A DNA stretch of 64,000 nt from Lepus europaeus (taxonomy: Eukaryota > Chordata > Mammalia > Lagomorpha > Leporidae): the NCBI RefSeq assembly GCF_033115175.1, contig NC_084844.1, positions 29,111,885 through 29,175,884 on the forward strand, written 5' to 3'. A model generated the notes under the pieces. The model was not told where the DNA came from. It saw only the letters and a program-made list of their open reading frames with translations, and did no database searches. How positions within the stretch are numbered: the first letter of the stretch is position 1; each line of letters begins with the position of its first letter. Position numbers and translations under genes: made by a program. This document shows, piece by piece, positions 12,031-24,345 of the stretch.

Positions 12031-12134
12031 AGCATCTAACAAACAATAAACAATAAAACAAATCATTTTCAGGTTTTTTTTTTTTTTTTAATAAACTAAC
12101 CTAAGATTTGAGTCTATTTGAAACTGGAATTGCA

Positions 12135-12454
12135 TTTTTTTTTTTTTTGAGAGAGAGAGAGAGAGCATTAGAGACAGAGCAAGGGAGAGACAGAAGGAAA
12201 GGTCATCTACTTGCTGATACACTCCCCAAATGGTCACAATGGACAGAGCTGGGCTGATCCGGAACCAGGAGCTTCATCCAGGTCTCCTACAAGGGTTCAG
12301 GGGCCCAAGCACTTGGGCCATCTTCCTCTGCTTTCTCAGGCTAAAGTAAAGAGCTGGATTGGAAGAAGAACAGCCAGGACTATAACCAGAACCCATATGG
12401 GATGTGGGTGCCACAGGTGGAAGCTTTAGCACACTATGCCACAGTGCCGGCCCC
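12135..12454 (-). mobile_element. CSINE, antisense, full length
   Basis: A 14-nt T run and a (GA)n tract precede the reverse-complemented body, which ends GCCACAGTGCCGGCCCC. Near-identical 'aattgcattt' and 'acttgcattt' sit at the two ends as a probable target duplication. Confidence 0.92.
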
Positions 12455-12644
12455 TGCACTTGCATTTTCAAAATATGGTTTTAGCTGTTTCCTTAACAGT
12501 AATTACCACTGGCACATGAAACAGGAGAATACTCTAGTTTGAGATGATACTGATTCTCCATGAGTCTGAATGTTACTAATTACATAAACAGTGTGCCCTA
12601 ACTGGGGATGGTAACAGCGCAAGAGCCATCTTGAAGGATAGCAT

Positions 12645-12938
12645 GAGTGGTAGGAGATTAACCTAGAGGCTAGGATGCCCACATCCCCTATTAGAGCACC
12701 TTGGTTCGATACCCAGCTCCTGTTCCTCACTCTGTCTTCAGACTAATTCAGTCCTGGGGTGGTAGGCAGCAGTGATGATTCAAGTAATGTGGTCCCTTTC
12801 AACCATATGTGTGACTTGGATTGAATTCTCTGCTTCTGATCCCAGGATGGTCTAGCTCTCACCTTTGTGAATGTTTGGTGAGTCAATCAATGATAACTGT
12901 GTGTCTCTGAAACAACCAACCAACCAACAAATAAATAG
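12645..12938 (+). mobile_element. Old CSINE, diverged
   Basis: The head is decayed but keeps the B-box-like GGTTCGATACC at the right distance, then 'cagctcctgttcctc'. The end is 'ccaaccaaccaacaaataaat'. ATAGCAT lies at both edges as a possible target duplication. Confidence 0.7.
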
Positions 12939-13433
12939 CATCTGAGACTCTTCTGGAAATATTTTTCTAAAAAAGATTCTGGAAGAGGATTTAGACCCAG
13001 TTCTAAAACTGTAGGTTCAGAGTCTGCTTCATGTTGTTGTTTATTTTTCCCCTGAATATACACTATGTCTTTCATTTAGCTTTCTCCTTAGCATAAGCCC
13101 ACTCAATCAATTTTATGTCCTTGTGTGAAGAAGATGAATAATACAAAATAACCATGTTATGAAAAACATTGCAAGATTGACAGGCACAAATAATACTGTT
13201 TAGTTTCTTCCTTTACAGTACCAGTTGTAGAAGAGAGAGATGCAGTTTTGTCCTTTGCCTTAAATCTTATGTAGCCCTGGAATCTGAAAGGCCCCAGTTA
13301 CTTGTGGTCTAGCTGCTACCTAAACAGATGGTCAAGGGGGCTGTGGTACTTGACTGCCTGGAATAAAAGGGAACAGGACTGCCAAGCACAAAGCAGGCCC
13401 CCAGGAAGTATTTGTTTAATATCTTATGTTACC
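12939..13433. other. Unassigned DNA
   Basis: About 500 bases without a recognisable gene or repeat. Confidence 0.35.
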
Positions 13434-13885
13434 TATAGGAGGTTGAATTGTTTCCTTCTAAAACATATATTCAAGACCTAATCATGAGTAGCTATGAATG
13501 TGACCTTATTTGCAAATAAAATCTTTGCAGATGTACTCAAGTTGAAATAAAGTTGTGCTTGATTAGGGTAGATTCTAATCCAATGACTGATGGCCTCATT
13601 AGAAGAAGGAGATTTAAACAAAGATACATAACACAAGAACCCCACCTGACAACAGAAGTGCCAACTGGAGCTATGCATCTAACAAGTCCATGATCGCCAA
13701 AAATTGCTATCCACTAGGAAGAGCTAGGAAGACACATGGAAAGATTCTCCCTAGATTGCTCACCGAGAACAACATTGCCAATGCCTTGTCTTCAGACCCC
13801 AAGCATCCAGAATTATAAGTCAATGGGTCTGTTTTTCAAGGCACCAAAGCTATAGTGCTTTATTATGGCAATGCTAGAAAGCTAT
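13434..13885 (+). mobile_element. MaLR-type LTR (MLT1-like)
   Basis: Landmarks in order are those of an MLT1 LTR: 'ggttgaattgtttcc', 'gaatgtgaccttatttgc', 'tctttgcagatgtac', 'ttctaatccaatgactg', 'aagacacatggaaag', 'catccagaattataag', 'tttattatggcaatgctag'. The copy is ancient, with no internal sequence attached. Confidence 0.8.
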
Positions 13886-14711
13886 GTCCAAAGGAAAAGC
13901 ATTTTGTGAATACCTAGCAAAGACAGTGGTGCTCAGTAGGGAGTTAAAACATCTACTAGAAAAGCATATGATGTCTGCTCAAATGGCCATGGCTAGTAAC
14001 AGGGCAGTGATTCTCTCAGTCTGTAAGATCCCCTTGCTCTCACTGTGTCAGAGTACTCAAAAATGTCTGGCAAAGACGACTCTCATGGGGCTGCCAATAG
14101 TGATTAAAGAACAAGAAGAAATAGAGAAGCCTTTTAGAGAATTGATGTTTAAGGGCATGTGAAGGCAAAATTTCTCCCTTAGTGGCCATATTTTTTAGCC
14201 TGAAGTTCAGGAAGCCTGAGGAAAGGCAGGCTACAATAATACAGAACAGTTTCCATTTGATTATATGAAAAAACTGCATTAAATTGTCTTTTCCTTCATG
14301 TAGATCTCTTTGACTTGTAACTGTTTTAGGGTCACTTATTACACAGAAATGGGCTTTTTGCTAGAATGATTACGCCAACTGTTCCACTTAAAAGGCTCTT
14401 GATCACTGAACACAGTGAAAAGTAATTCATATATGCTGACTCTACAGAAATGTTTTGATAACAAAACTTGCCGAGGCAAGGCAGAATGGAAGCATCCTTA
14501 ACCTCAAACTGAAAATACTTAAAAGAATCATAGTGAAAACAGTAATAAAATCTATGATACATTTAAATTAAAAGCTATGATTAAATAAATTTTGGCTAAA
14601 TAATGTCTATAAAGTATCTGTTACAAGGTCTGGGCACATTATAAGCAACAAAATAGTTGATTAACTATTAATGATAAATTGCATACATGCAATTCATGGA
14701 ATTCATGTAAT
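13886..14711. other. Unassigned DNA
   Basis: A 92-codon frame at 13884-14162 begins inside the LTR end. It has no recognisable domain and no upstream gene context, so I do not call it. No repeat is identified. Confidence 0.35.
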
Positions 14712-15005
14712 TTTTAATTATTTATTTCATAAAACAATAGAGAGATTTCCATCTGTTTGGTCACTCTCCAAATGGCTGCAATAGCCTGATCTGGACTATG
14801 AGGAAGCCAGGAGCCAGGAAATCCATTTTGGTGTCACAAACTGGTGGCAAAGGCTTAAATACTTGAGCCATCTTCTTCTACATTCTGAGGTGCTTTAGCA
14901 GGAAGCTGTATCAGAAGCAGAGAAACCAGGACTCAAAAAGGCACTATGAAATGGGATGCTAGTATTGCAAGCAGCAGCTTAAACTACTGTTTTCAACACC
15001 ATCCC
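14712..15005 (-). mobile_element. Old CSINE, antisense
   Basis: 'aattatttatttcat' then 'gatttccatctgtttggtcactctccaaatgg' and 'gccaggagccagg', ending in a decayed head near 15000. High divergence, with most CpGs lost. Confidence 0.8.
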
Positions 15006-16472
15006 CTATATTAAATATTTGAGCTGTTTCTTTGAATGATTTATAGTAATTCTAAGTTAAGACTAAAAACTTTACAAAAATCTGAGGCTAGCTCTGTTAG
15101 GTGGTAGAAAAAGTTACATGTGAAGAGACTGACAGTTAATTGCTACATCCAATGGATTAATTCCAGCAATTTCCAGGTAGACTTAGATATGCTGGTAGGA
15201 AGTACACCTGCTGTGTCAAACAATAGCCATAGGGCATGCCAAAAATAATGCTATTATTGCAGTGCTTCTGTGATTAAGGGACAGTCTATCTTTCTTATAT
15301 ATTCATTTAACTAAATTATTGTCACCCTGAAACCCAGCAGCACACAGAGATTAGTAATGTGGGACTGGATGTTAGAGCCACTCTCTATAGCTCTAGAAAT
15401 CTGCCTTTCATCAGTAGACACATCACTTTTCAGGGTGGAAGCAGGTCAAGTGTTAATGCAAGCAAGTAGTTAGCATCAAGCATTCTCTCAAAACCTGAAA
15501 TTAAGGGCGCTGGCTGCCAACAGTGAGCACAGAGCATGTAATTGGAGCAGATTGTAGGCATACAATGTATAGAAAAATGAGCAGGCAGGTATGCGATTTC
15601 AAAAGATTTGGAAGAAGGTAGTAAGCTCTAAATGCCTAAGAAAGTGTTTCAGTCCCTGGGGAAAAACTGATGAGTCGGAGAGAGACAAAGAGGGAAAGAG
15701 GGAAAGAGAGAAAGAGAAAAGGGAAGAAATGGAGTTTCAATTGTATGATCATTGAATGTTATTACTAAGAAATTTACATGGATGCATGGGGTGATCAAGG
15801 TAAGAACAGAAAATATGTAAAGTGAGTATAAAATGAAAGGCCTCTGCCTTTGTCTCTCTGCCTTCCAATAAAATGGGAAATCACTTTTAGTAAAAAGAAC
15901 AGACTGGTGACTGGATGTTCAAGTCAGCACGGATAGTATCCCTGCTGTGAAGAGGTCCTGCAGCTAGTTCCCAGGTAACACTTGACCTTTCAGCATATCC
16001 TAACCATGATCAAGGAAATATCTTAGTGCCATTATCAGAAGAATGATTAAGGCTCCTAATTATTTACTTCACCCTGCATATAGATAATCTCAGATGATGA
16101 GAATACAATGAAATGCTCTCCCTTTAACCAATAATCAAATCCGTTAACATTATCAGTTATTCAATGCCAATGAGGTGTTCTTTGACTTTCAATGATTGAT
16201 AACCCCACATAAATCTGTAGTGTTGAAACCTGACTCAGTGCATGTACTCACACAAGAGTAGAAAACCTGCAACCACACCCAGGCTTCAGAAACAGCCAAC
16301 TCAGACACATCATTCTAAGACTTAAATCCACCGCATAAATGCACTTTAACTCTGATCCTCTGACCAGACTCTGATAACAGATAACATAGTAGAATTTATG
16401 AATAATAATGTAATGATTTAACTGAATTAAATAATTAAAAAGGAAGTATCTCAAGAAATGGGCTGGCTTCAT
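15006..16472. other. Mostly unassigned, with a GA tract and a CSINE tail trace
   Basis: 15674-15731 is a polypurine tract of GAGAGA/AAAGAGGG units. 15838-15890 resembles the 3' end of a CSINE ('tctctctgccttccaataaa'). The rest gives no family match and no gene. Confidence 0.35.
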
Positions 16473-17155
16473 TGTGGTGGTCAGAGTGTTACTGAGAATG
16501 GCAGGGTTCTTGTCTTCATGCAAGAAAGAATTTAGGCATGAGACAGAGTAGTGGAAAGTAAGAGTAGCAAAGCTTATTAGGGAAAAGGACATCTGTAAGA
16601 ATGGATGGGCACCTCTCTAGACAGGACCTGAGAGAAGGTGCACAGTCGCTTGGATGTGGGGGGAGCAAGGTTACAAGGTTGAGTGGAGAGATTATACCTG
16701 GGCAGGCCAGGCAGGCGACTCAGCATAGAGGCAGAGGGCTGAGCGTGCAGTCCGGTTGAGGCCAGGGGTTTTTAAGGAGATGGGTCTTTGTCTTCACACA
16801 TCTCCTCTGGGAACAAAGGATTTTGTGGATGTAAATTTTAAGAAGCTCCTATCTGAGTTTTCGCCTGAAGGCATCAGACAGGAGGGAGGCTAGCTGGAGA
16901 TGTCTTGGGTTTAGAGGAAAGGTGAGCAGGACCCCCTAGAGAATCTGGAGCAGGGTGTTTGAAATGCAGATACTGGGCTGCGTCTGGGAGATTGCAGAAG
17001 ATTTGTCAGGCAGAAAGGGCGGGGACCCCCTACCTTGCAGGTTATCAGGTAGAAGGGGGCGGGGCAGCCTGCCAGGAGACATTTATCAGGATGACTTTGA
17101 GATGCAGATGCATATGCTGGACATAGACGTCTTTCCTTTGGACCTGTCACACACA
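16473..17155 (-). mobile_element. Endogenous retroviral LTR, antisense (probably solo)
   Basis: On the minus strand a GC-rich U3 carries CCGCCCCC boxes (plus-strand 'gggggcgggg' near 17056). A TTAAAAA TATA-like box lies near 16770, and an AATAAG poly(A)-like signal is the complement of 16573-16578. The outer edges read TGTG...CACA. No duplication of 4-6 bp could be fixed, so the ends are approximate. No retroviral coding region adjoins it. Its composition, richer in C and G than the neighbourhood, supports a relatively late arrival. Confidence 0.6.
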
Positions 17156-17289
17156 CATAAGCTCATATCTGACTTCCTACCTAACAAGAGGAAGAAGTGC
17201 CTCACCATGCTCATTTCTATCCAGCATCCCATTATGCAACCTCTCATCATGGGAGCCTGGGTTATCACAAGAACATCCTGACAAGGTTC

Positions 17290-17920
17290 CTCAAATCCAC
17301 TCTTGCTTGCTCCCAATGATCTCTTCAGCCATGGTGAAAATTACTTACCATTTCCAAGTTCAATGCTAATTTCCTCAGTTTCTCAATAATGAGCTTTTAA
17401 TGGCTGGCTTCTGTCATTTGGGCTGTATTCAGAACACTTACTTTGTTGAAAAAGGGCTTCCCAGAACTGAACTTTCTTGCCATCCAGATAGCTGGTCTTT
17501 CTCTGACCTTTTGGTTCTTCAAAGGCACTGGGTTTTCTCTTTGCTCAGGATGCTCGTGCATTGTTTTCCATACCCTTCATGATTCTTCCTGCTTTCTACT
17601 CAGATGGTCCTCATTCTGTCACTGTTCTGATTACTTGGTGTATAGTAACTCTATTAATCCTCTCCACAGCCTTGTTTAATAAATATCATAACTCTGATTT
17701 TATGGTGACACAGAGAAGTGAAATGACTAGTTCAAAGTCACATAGCCATATACATTAGAGCAGGGATTCAGTCCCATGCAGGCTGTTTGCAGTGTCTACT
17801 TGTCGCACACTAGGCAACCCTGTAGACTCTTTTAAAGTTTCAAGTTAGTGTCAACTCTGTAGAAAGCCTTCCCACACTTATTAAATTGGGTACCACCCTA
17901 CTATCTCTTTTTGTAATGCT
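17290..17920 (+). mobile_element. Possible L2 remnants (with the MIR at 17625-17790 inside)
   Basis: Words such as 'ctctttgctcaggatgctc' and 'gtagaaagccttcccacac' are close to the 3' part of the L2 consensus (TTTGCACTTGCTGTTCC, GAAGCCTTCCCTGACC). The stretch is badly decayed and the limits are guesses. Confidence 0.35.
17625..17790 (-). mobile_element. MIR SINE, antisense
   Basis: 'gacacagagaagtgaaatg', 'caaagtcacatagcc' and 'gagcagggattcagtccc' follow the complement of the MIR core from the AAACTGAGG block to the complement of the B-box region (GGGATTCGAACCC). Confidence 0.7.
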
Positions 17921-19374
17921 TATTAAAAATGAATATGCAATTAAAAGAGAGACTCCAAGACCTACAATTACCTTCTAATGCTGGTGAGGTACAAGGGCAA
18001 AGTCACAGGTACAATAAGATAGTCTTAAAATTATGGCAAACACAACCACATTAACAATTCCCCTATGGCACATCAAAAAAAAAAAAAAATCAGCTGACAA
18101 CTCTTGCAGAATTTCCACTCTTCCTCATTGGGCTTACTTCATTCTGTTTCTCATGCTGGTATCTACTATAGATATGTAAGGGACTTACAATGTCATGATG
18201 TCAGTAGATATTTGAACTGCAATTTAACCGCTCCACAGCTCTGCTCTACCATTGCTATATATACAAACAAAAAAGATTTACCTGGAAAACAAATCAGAGA
18301 TTCATACCAGCCTTTATTTAACTGCAATTCATATTAAGTATTGCTAATACCAATGTAGTTTTCTTTGACCTGATCTCTAGCTCTGTTCTGTCCTGGGATT
18401 CATGACCTTTCTATAAATCGTGGCAGTGAGTCGTCTCTGTCTATTTGAAGAAAACACAGTTCTGATGTACTCTGTATTCTAACTCACGACTTGAGGTTAA
18501 GTGGAAATAGCTTTTGAGTCTTTAATTCTCATCCTCTCTGCTTCTGCAGCATTTGGGAAGGTTTCTCACAATGTACTTCTTAACTCTAAGCTTTTCCTTT
18601 GTTTGGTTTCTATTGCTACAAAGCGCTAGAAGACTGCATGAGCTACTGACAGTAAAGTTGGTTTAAAGGAGCTGAGGAAAACATTCCCAGCTTTGGATTA
18701 TGTCTTCTTTCATCTATCTTTTTTTTTGTGTGTGTACTACCAGCCATCTTACTTTGTTGTTTTCACAATGAAAAGATTTTTATTTCTATTTCTAAATTTA
18801 AAGAACTATATTGTAATAAATAGCTACTCTGAAAAACATACAACAAAATTATTTCAAATCTCACTTTACTAGGTATCCATATTTTTATAAATATGAAGAC
18901 AGGGAGATATCTCCCTCTCTCATGTGTGTGTGGATGTGTGTACACATGTGTGTGTACATATGCTATACTGAATATCTTCTTTGTGTCTCTCCATTGCCTT
19001 ATTCTGCTCTTAAACACTGTTCTGTATAGGCTTCATTGGCTTAAAATTCCAACCGAACTAGAATAATTGGAAGCTTCAAAGGAGGTTAGAACAAGGGATG
19101 AGAGCAAAGGCCAAAGCTCCGCCCTCTAGTTCTCTCCCTGTTGCCTTGATTGAAGCTGGCAGGTTTTGCTCCTCTGCAAATCCTCTCCCAAGACAGACAT
19201 CTCAGTAAATCTCTTACTTAATTCTAGATCCTGTTAACTACTACCTGCTGCCTCCCATGAGGCCTTTGGGTTGTAAGGGCTCCACAAAAACAATCCCATG
19301 GTGTGTACTATTCCTTGTTCCCCATAACCTTTCATTCTTGAAAAGTGGTTCTGCTAATTGTCATTCCTGACAAC
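17921..19374. other. Unassigned DNA
   Basis: It holds an A run at 18076-18089 and a TG-rich microsatellite-like stretch at 18924-18960. A trace near 18605-18700 ('tttctattgctacaaa') resembles the end of an antisense MaLR LTR. No gene. Confidence 0.35.
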
Positions 19375-19690
19375 TACTGACAGTGCGTAACAGTCCCTTT
19401 TTCTACACATTCTTATCAACATTTATAACTTTGTCTTTTTGATAATAGCCATTTTAACTGGAGTGAGATCTTTCATGCTGGTGTTGACTTGCATTTCCAT
19501 GATAATTAGTGATGTTGATCATTTTTTCATATATTTGTTGGCCATTTCCAGGTCTTATATTCAGAAACTGCTGTTTAGATCATCTGACCATTTTAATGAT
19601 TATTACTTTTTACTGTTGGTTGGTTGAAGTTCCTTATAAATATGTACAAATATTGTATGCCATTAATTTTTTAATTATTTCACAAAGCAC
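19375..19690 (-). mobile_element. Old L1 ORF2 3' part, antisense
   Basis: On the plus strand the order is that of the complement of L1 ORF2's C-terminal region: 'ttttgataatagccattttaactgg', 'ttgacttgcatttcc', 'gtgatgttgatcattttttc', 'tgttggccatttcc'. These are the same landmarks as at 45020-45160 in the younger L1, but with many more substitutions and gaps. Confidence 0.8.
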
Positions 19691-19776
19691 CTCTCAAATT
19701 ATCCTATGTTGAATGTGCCATCTTCTTTCTTATGGAATTCAAATGGACAATAGTTCAGATGTAAGAAACACATGCA

Positions 19777-20060
19777 GGGGCCAGTGCTGTGGCTCACTTG
19801 GTTAATCCTCTGCCTGCGGTGCCAGCATCCCATATTGGCACCAGGTTCTAGTCCCAGTTGCTCCTCCAGCTTTCTGCTGTGGCCCCGGGAAGGCAGTGGA
19901 GGATATCCCAAGTGTTTGGGCCCCTGTACCCACATGAGAGAACAGGGGGAAGCACCTGATTCCTGGCTTCAGATCAGCATAGCTCTGGCCATGGTGGCCA
20001 TTTGTGGGGTGAACCAACAGAAGGAAGACCTTTCTGTCTCTCACTGGCTGTCAAACAAAA
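19777..20060 (+). mobile_element. CSINE with likely target duplication
   Basis: The head GGGGCCAGTGCTGTGGCTCA opens it. It ends with 'ctcactggctgtcaaacaaaa' and a short tail. ACACATGCA occurs immediately before the head and again after the tail. The 3' CT-rich stretch is shortened. Confidence 0.9.
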
Positions 20061-20311
20061 AACACACATGCATTATTTTTACTGGAAAGGAATGGCTTAC
20101 GCTACTCAAACATTTTTTATGATATACTATAATGTGTCTCTAGTCTGATCTTAATGAATAGATCAATTTTTTTTCTCATAAGCAGTCATGCCATGAACAT
20201 CCTCAAATACCTATTTTCCCAAGATTGTTCAAGTTTTATAATAAATTTGTAACAACAAAATTTCTGCATCAATGGGCATGCATATTTTTAAACTTGGTAG
20301 ATATTGGTCAA

Positions 20312-20372
20312 GATAGACCTTTCTCTCTTTCTATCTATAACTCTACCTGTCAAATAAATAAATAAATAAATA
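20312..20372 (+). mobile_element. CSINE 3'-end fragment with (AAAT)n
   Basis: Only 'gacctttctctctttctatc...aactctacctgtc' and an (AAAT)4-5 tail are present. The rest of the element is absent, so this is a severely 5'-truncated copy. Confidence 0.7.
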
Positions 20373-20618
20373 CTAATAAAACCTTTCCTTTTATTTGCTT
20401 TCTCATCTCAGCCTTCAGGTGATTGTATTTTTTAATTTGTTTCGTTGTTTTGTTTTACTTTTAATAGGTGTTTTAAAATGTTCACTGGAAATGAAACTAA
20501 AAATTCAGTTTCCTTTGGTGCAAAATGATTTTGAATTTCATGGATAGTTTTCTCTATATGATAATTCATTTTCATGAACTTTCTGAAGACATCATGGTTG
20601 GATAGCTTTCAAAATGAT

Positions 20619-20945
20619 TTTTTTTTTTGACAGGCAGAGTTAGACAGTGAGAGAGAGAGAGACAGAGAGAAAAGTCTTCCTTCCGTTGATTTACTCCCCA
20701 AAATGGCCACCATGGCCAGTGCACTGCACCAATCCGAAGCCAGGAGCCAGGTGCTTCCTCCTGGTCTCTCACGCAGGGCGGGGCCCAAGCACTTGGGCCA
20801 TCCTCCGCTGCATCCCCGGGCCACAGAAGAGAACTGGACTGGAAGAGGATCAACTGGGACAGAATCTGGTGCCCTGACTGGGACTAGAACCTGGGGTGCT
20901 GGCACCATAGGTGGAGGATTAGCCAAGTGAGCTGCAGTGCCAGTC
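20619..20945 (-). mobile_element. CSINE, antisense, full length
   Basis: A T run is followed by 'gacaggcagagttagacagtg' and the reverse-complemented body, ending 'gctgcagtgccagtc'. TCAAAATGATTTTT and TCAAAATAATTTTT lie at the two ends, a target duplication with one change. Confidence 0.93.
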
Positions 20946-21422
20946 TCAAAATAATTTTTACAACCAAAAAAAATTTTTTAATTCCATTTTCCATGAACTT
21001 TTTTTACGTTCCCTCATACTTTGCAATTCTGAAATAAGGTTTAATGGACATAGTATGTCACCTTACTTAATGACTATAGGCAACTGAGATTTGTATACAC
21101 AGTACAAGCAAGGAGCAGCATGGAATACACAGTTGAACATGTGAACAGTGGGTATACATTCAGAGATGCCTTGAAATATACAGAAAATGTGGGCAATCTT
21201 GTTAGGCTTTAATTATTCTGAGTAGATTTGAATTGTATCCAGGTTTTCATGTGAAATAGTAGTGGACTTAAACCCAGGGTCGAACATTATGCCCTTAATA
21301 ATACTTAGAGCTTTACTGGAGAGAATAATGAAGCTTGCTGACACATTAGGAAGTAATTAAAAATATCTGGTTGACACTGCATTTATTAGACTCTGCAAAA
21401 TATTAAAACTTTATACACATAT

Positions 21423-21866
21423 TGTTAGGCATCACAAAACACACCAAACACCGGAGTGAGGGAAAAGGTTTATTGTGGAAAACCCAGCAGACCAGAGGGA
21501 AGGGGTGAGGAAGGAAAAAGAGAGAGAAGGAGAATGTGAGAGTGAGAGACAGAGAGGAGAGGAGCTAACGAGGAGAGATGAGAGAGAGCAGAGAGGAGAG
21601 ACAAGAGGGGGAGAGGAGAGCAGAGCGCAGAGAAGAGAGAACGAGAGAGCCACCTGTAAAAAGAAAGCATGTGTCTAATATCCCTTTTCCAGGGGGCGGG
21701 CAGGGAAGTAGGAATAGCGAATCCCATTAGGATGGGGTGGAGCTTGACACCAGTGGTTGGACCATGTGGCTACCTGGCTTTCAGCAATGGCGGCGGGGGC
21801 TAGGGCCTAGGATGTAGATCAGGGTGTAGATCGTGCCATAAGTAAGACTGCGCCGTTTTCCTAACA
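21423..21866 (-). mobile_element. Solo LTR with 7-bp inverted ends and 5-bp duplication
   Basis: The 444-bp element begins TGTTAGG and ends CCTAACA, a perfect terminal inverted repeat with the TG...CA rule. It is flanked by CATAT (21418-21422) and CATAC (21867-21871), a 5-bp target duplication with one change. On the minus strand AATAAA is the complement of 21469-21474. Between about 21497 and 21650 the plus strand is almost pure purine, so the LTR transcript would carry a CU-rich region. There is no tRNA primer site or coding sequence next to either end, so it is a solo LTR left by recombination. The family is not identified. Confidence 0.85.
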
Positions 21867-23909
21867 CATACAGTGTACTGAGCTTTCTCTATTTTGTGCA
21901 GACAATTTTAATCTATAGTCACTGATTGTTCCACTTTACAGTTTTCATTAGATTTCATACTGTTTGCTTAAAAAAAATAAACGTGTCCATCCTGGGTAGA
22001 GCAGCGATGTGAAAACAGAGTACAGGAAATGAAATTTGTAGAATAAAGCAACTAATGAGGAATAATTGTTATTGATAGCAAAGGTTTTCCATTAATGATT
22101 CTCATCAAACCTTAACGGATTTCTGAGATAAAAATTACCATTACTGTACTTTTTTAATGTAAGCAACAGTCTCAAGATCATGTGGGAAAAGCAATGTGGT
22201 AGCCTTCAAACAACGTCTTTTGGACCCCAAACTCTGTTATTCCCTGTATGCCAGTGTTTCTGACGCTGTCTTTGATACAGGACAAGGTTTTTCTCTCTTT
22301 CCTATTGCAGAGCAATCCATGGTCCAAGCCTCCATGATTACTCATAGCTGATGCTGGGTAAAACTCACTCAAGTTTAACAACATGGAGATTGGTCTAGAG
22401 CTTATTCAAGGAGGAGTCCCCAGGCCACAGGCTTACCTTGGTAAGAATATCAAATTGCTAGGTAACATTTTACATTTGTAAGTGTTGTACTTCCTACATT
22501 CTGATAATAACTTGCAGAGCAGTCTGCTCTGCAGCCCACATTCTGGGCTGCACTGCCCTGGAAAGTGTTGTTATAGATTACTTTATTGTTCATGTTTATA
22601 AGAGACCGCATGCTGCTACTGAATTAGAAATATGAATTTAGAATTGTCCCTTTCTGGTGAAGTAAACCCAACAACAACAACAACAAAAAAAAAACAGTCA
22701 TTCAAAAGTTTCCTGGGAATAAATTATTCCCTGAGATTGTACTTGGTAAGTAAACCACAGGGAAAGTGGCTGCTTGTTCTTCTCACTAGTCAGAGGAAAC
22801 TAATTTCACAGTTAGTCTTAGCTGAACATTTAGCACTTATAAACTTTTTTTTTATTCTGAATTGTGTACATTGAATCTTTCTCTTGGAAACATTTTTTAT
22901 TTAATGAGACACTTTGTTCAGTCCATTTGTAAATGAAGTAACTATACTTAAATAATTCAGATTCCTGTGGTTCCCATTTTACATCAGATATCCTTCTTGG
23001 CGGCTCTGGCTACATGGCCTGATTATCTTCCCAAATTATCTTTCCAGGAATACCCTACTGGGCCTCTTTTATGAAGTGTATTAAATCTTTAATAATTTAG
23101 TCATTTTGACATTATTACACACCTTCCCCATCGTGCATTTACCTGAAGACCATTGTTCAAAAAGAATTGAATAACCACCCTAGTAGCAGCATAAGTGTTG
23201 TAGGAAGGACCCCTAGATATTTGCAAAATATTTCACTAATTAGAAAGATAGTTTAATATTTAGCTCCAGGTATTTTCTCTTCAGCATGTTCTGACACAAC
23301 ATACATATAGAACCGTGTGTTTTTCTGACTTTAAAAATTAATTTATTTTAGAAAAAAAGTAATGCACATATCCTTTCTTGTATCCTTTTTCTGTTTTGGG
23401 GCAGAACCACACAGATAGGTCTGTCAGAGAGCATACTTTTATTAAGATAACAGTCAGCTTCCATAAACAGTGTATTTACTGCTCTTTCTGATGTTCAGAG
23501 TCATTAATTTATATCCAATGTGAAGTTCTGAAGTTCAAAGATGAGAATGTCATTAAACCATTATTTTTGAGGAGCCAACAACTAAATATTTTGAATTTAC
23601 CTAAATTATTCCCAGTGATAACAGGCATGCAAAGAATGAAAGAAAAATGCCTAAAAACAACTATTTGGTTAAACAATGTAAAAAACATCTATAGTAAATA
23701 AAGGAAAACTATCCAAGAGTAACTCAATTCCTCATGCTCTGTAATGGGAGTTTTAGGGTCTCTGTTCTATGTGGAGTATCTCATGGTCTCAATCACCAGG
23801 TCATTAAATGTTCGGGAAGCAGCCTCTCTGAGTGATTTCTAACAGCCAAGCAGATTGCCCAAAGTTATTTCCCACTGCTTTCTACTATTTGTATCTAACC
23901 TGTAGGTCT
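21867..23909. other. Low-copy DNA
   Basis: About 2 kb with no nameable repeat. Two adjoining short hairpins lie at 22514-22551. No frame with protein-family character. Confidence 0.35.
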
Positions 23910-24345
23910 GTGTTAGTTTCCTAGGACCACCATAAGAAAGTATTACAAACTGATTAGTTTAAAAAACAGATATTCTTTCACAGTTCTGGAGGCTGAAATT
24001 CTGCAATGAAAGTATCAGCAGGGCCATACTCATTCAGATTCCTGCAGGGGGGATCCTTCTCTGCCTATTCCTAGCTGTTTCTGGTTTGCAGTCTTTGATG
24101 TTCTTTGGTTTGGAACTACATCTCTGGAATCTGATTTTGCCATCAAAAAGTTTTTTCCTTGTTTGTCTTTATGTAACTCTCTTCTATGGATATCTACCAT
24201 TTGGATTAGGGGTCCATTTTTCTCAACATAACCATATTTTAACCAGCTACACCTGCAATAACTGTGCATCAAATAAGGCCACAGTCATAGGTACTAAGAT
24301 AATTTAAACATTTTTTAAGGAAGAGATATAATCCAATACATAATA
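23910..24345 (-). mobile_element. MaLR-type LTR (MLT1-like), antisense
   Basis: The plus strand shows the complement of the family: 'tgttagtttcctaggaccacc', 'cacagttctggaggctgaaa', 'cagcagggccatactc', 'ctagctgtttctggtttgc', 'taatccaatacataa'. Ancient and free-standing. Confidence 0.8.

Noticed and set aside
13884-14162. 92-codon plus-strand frame
   Set aside because: It starts inside the end of an ancient MaLR LTR and has no recognisable domain or gene context.
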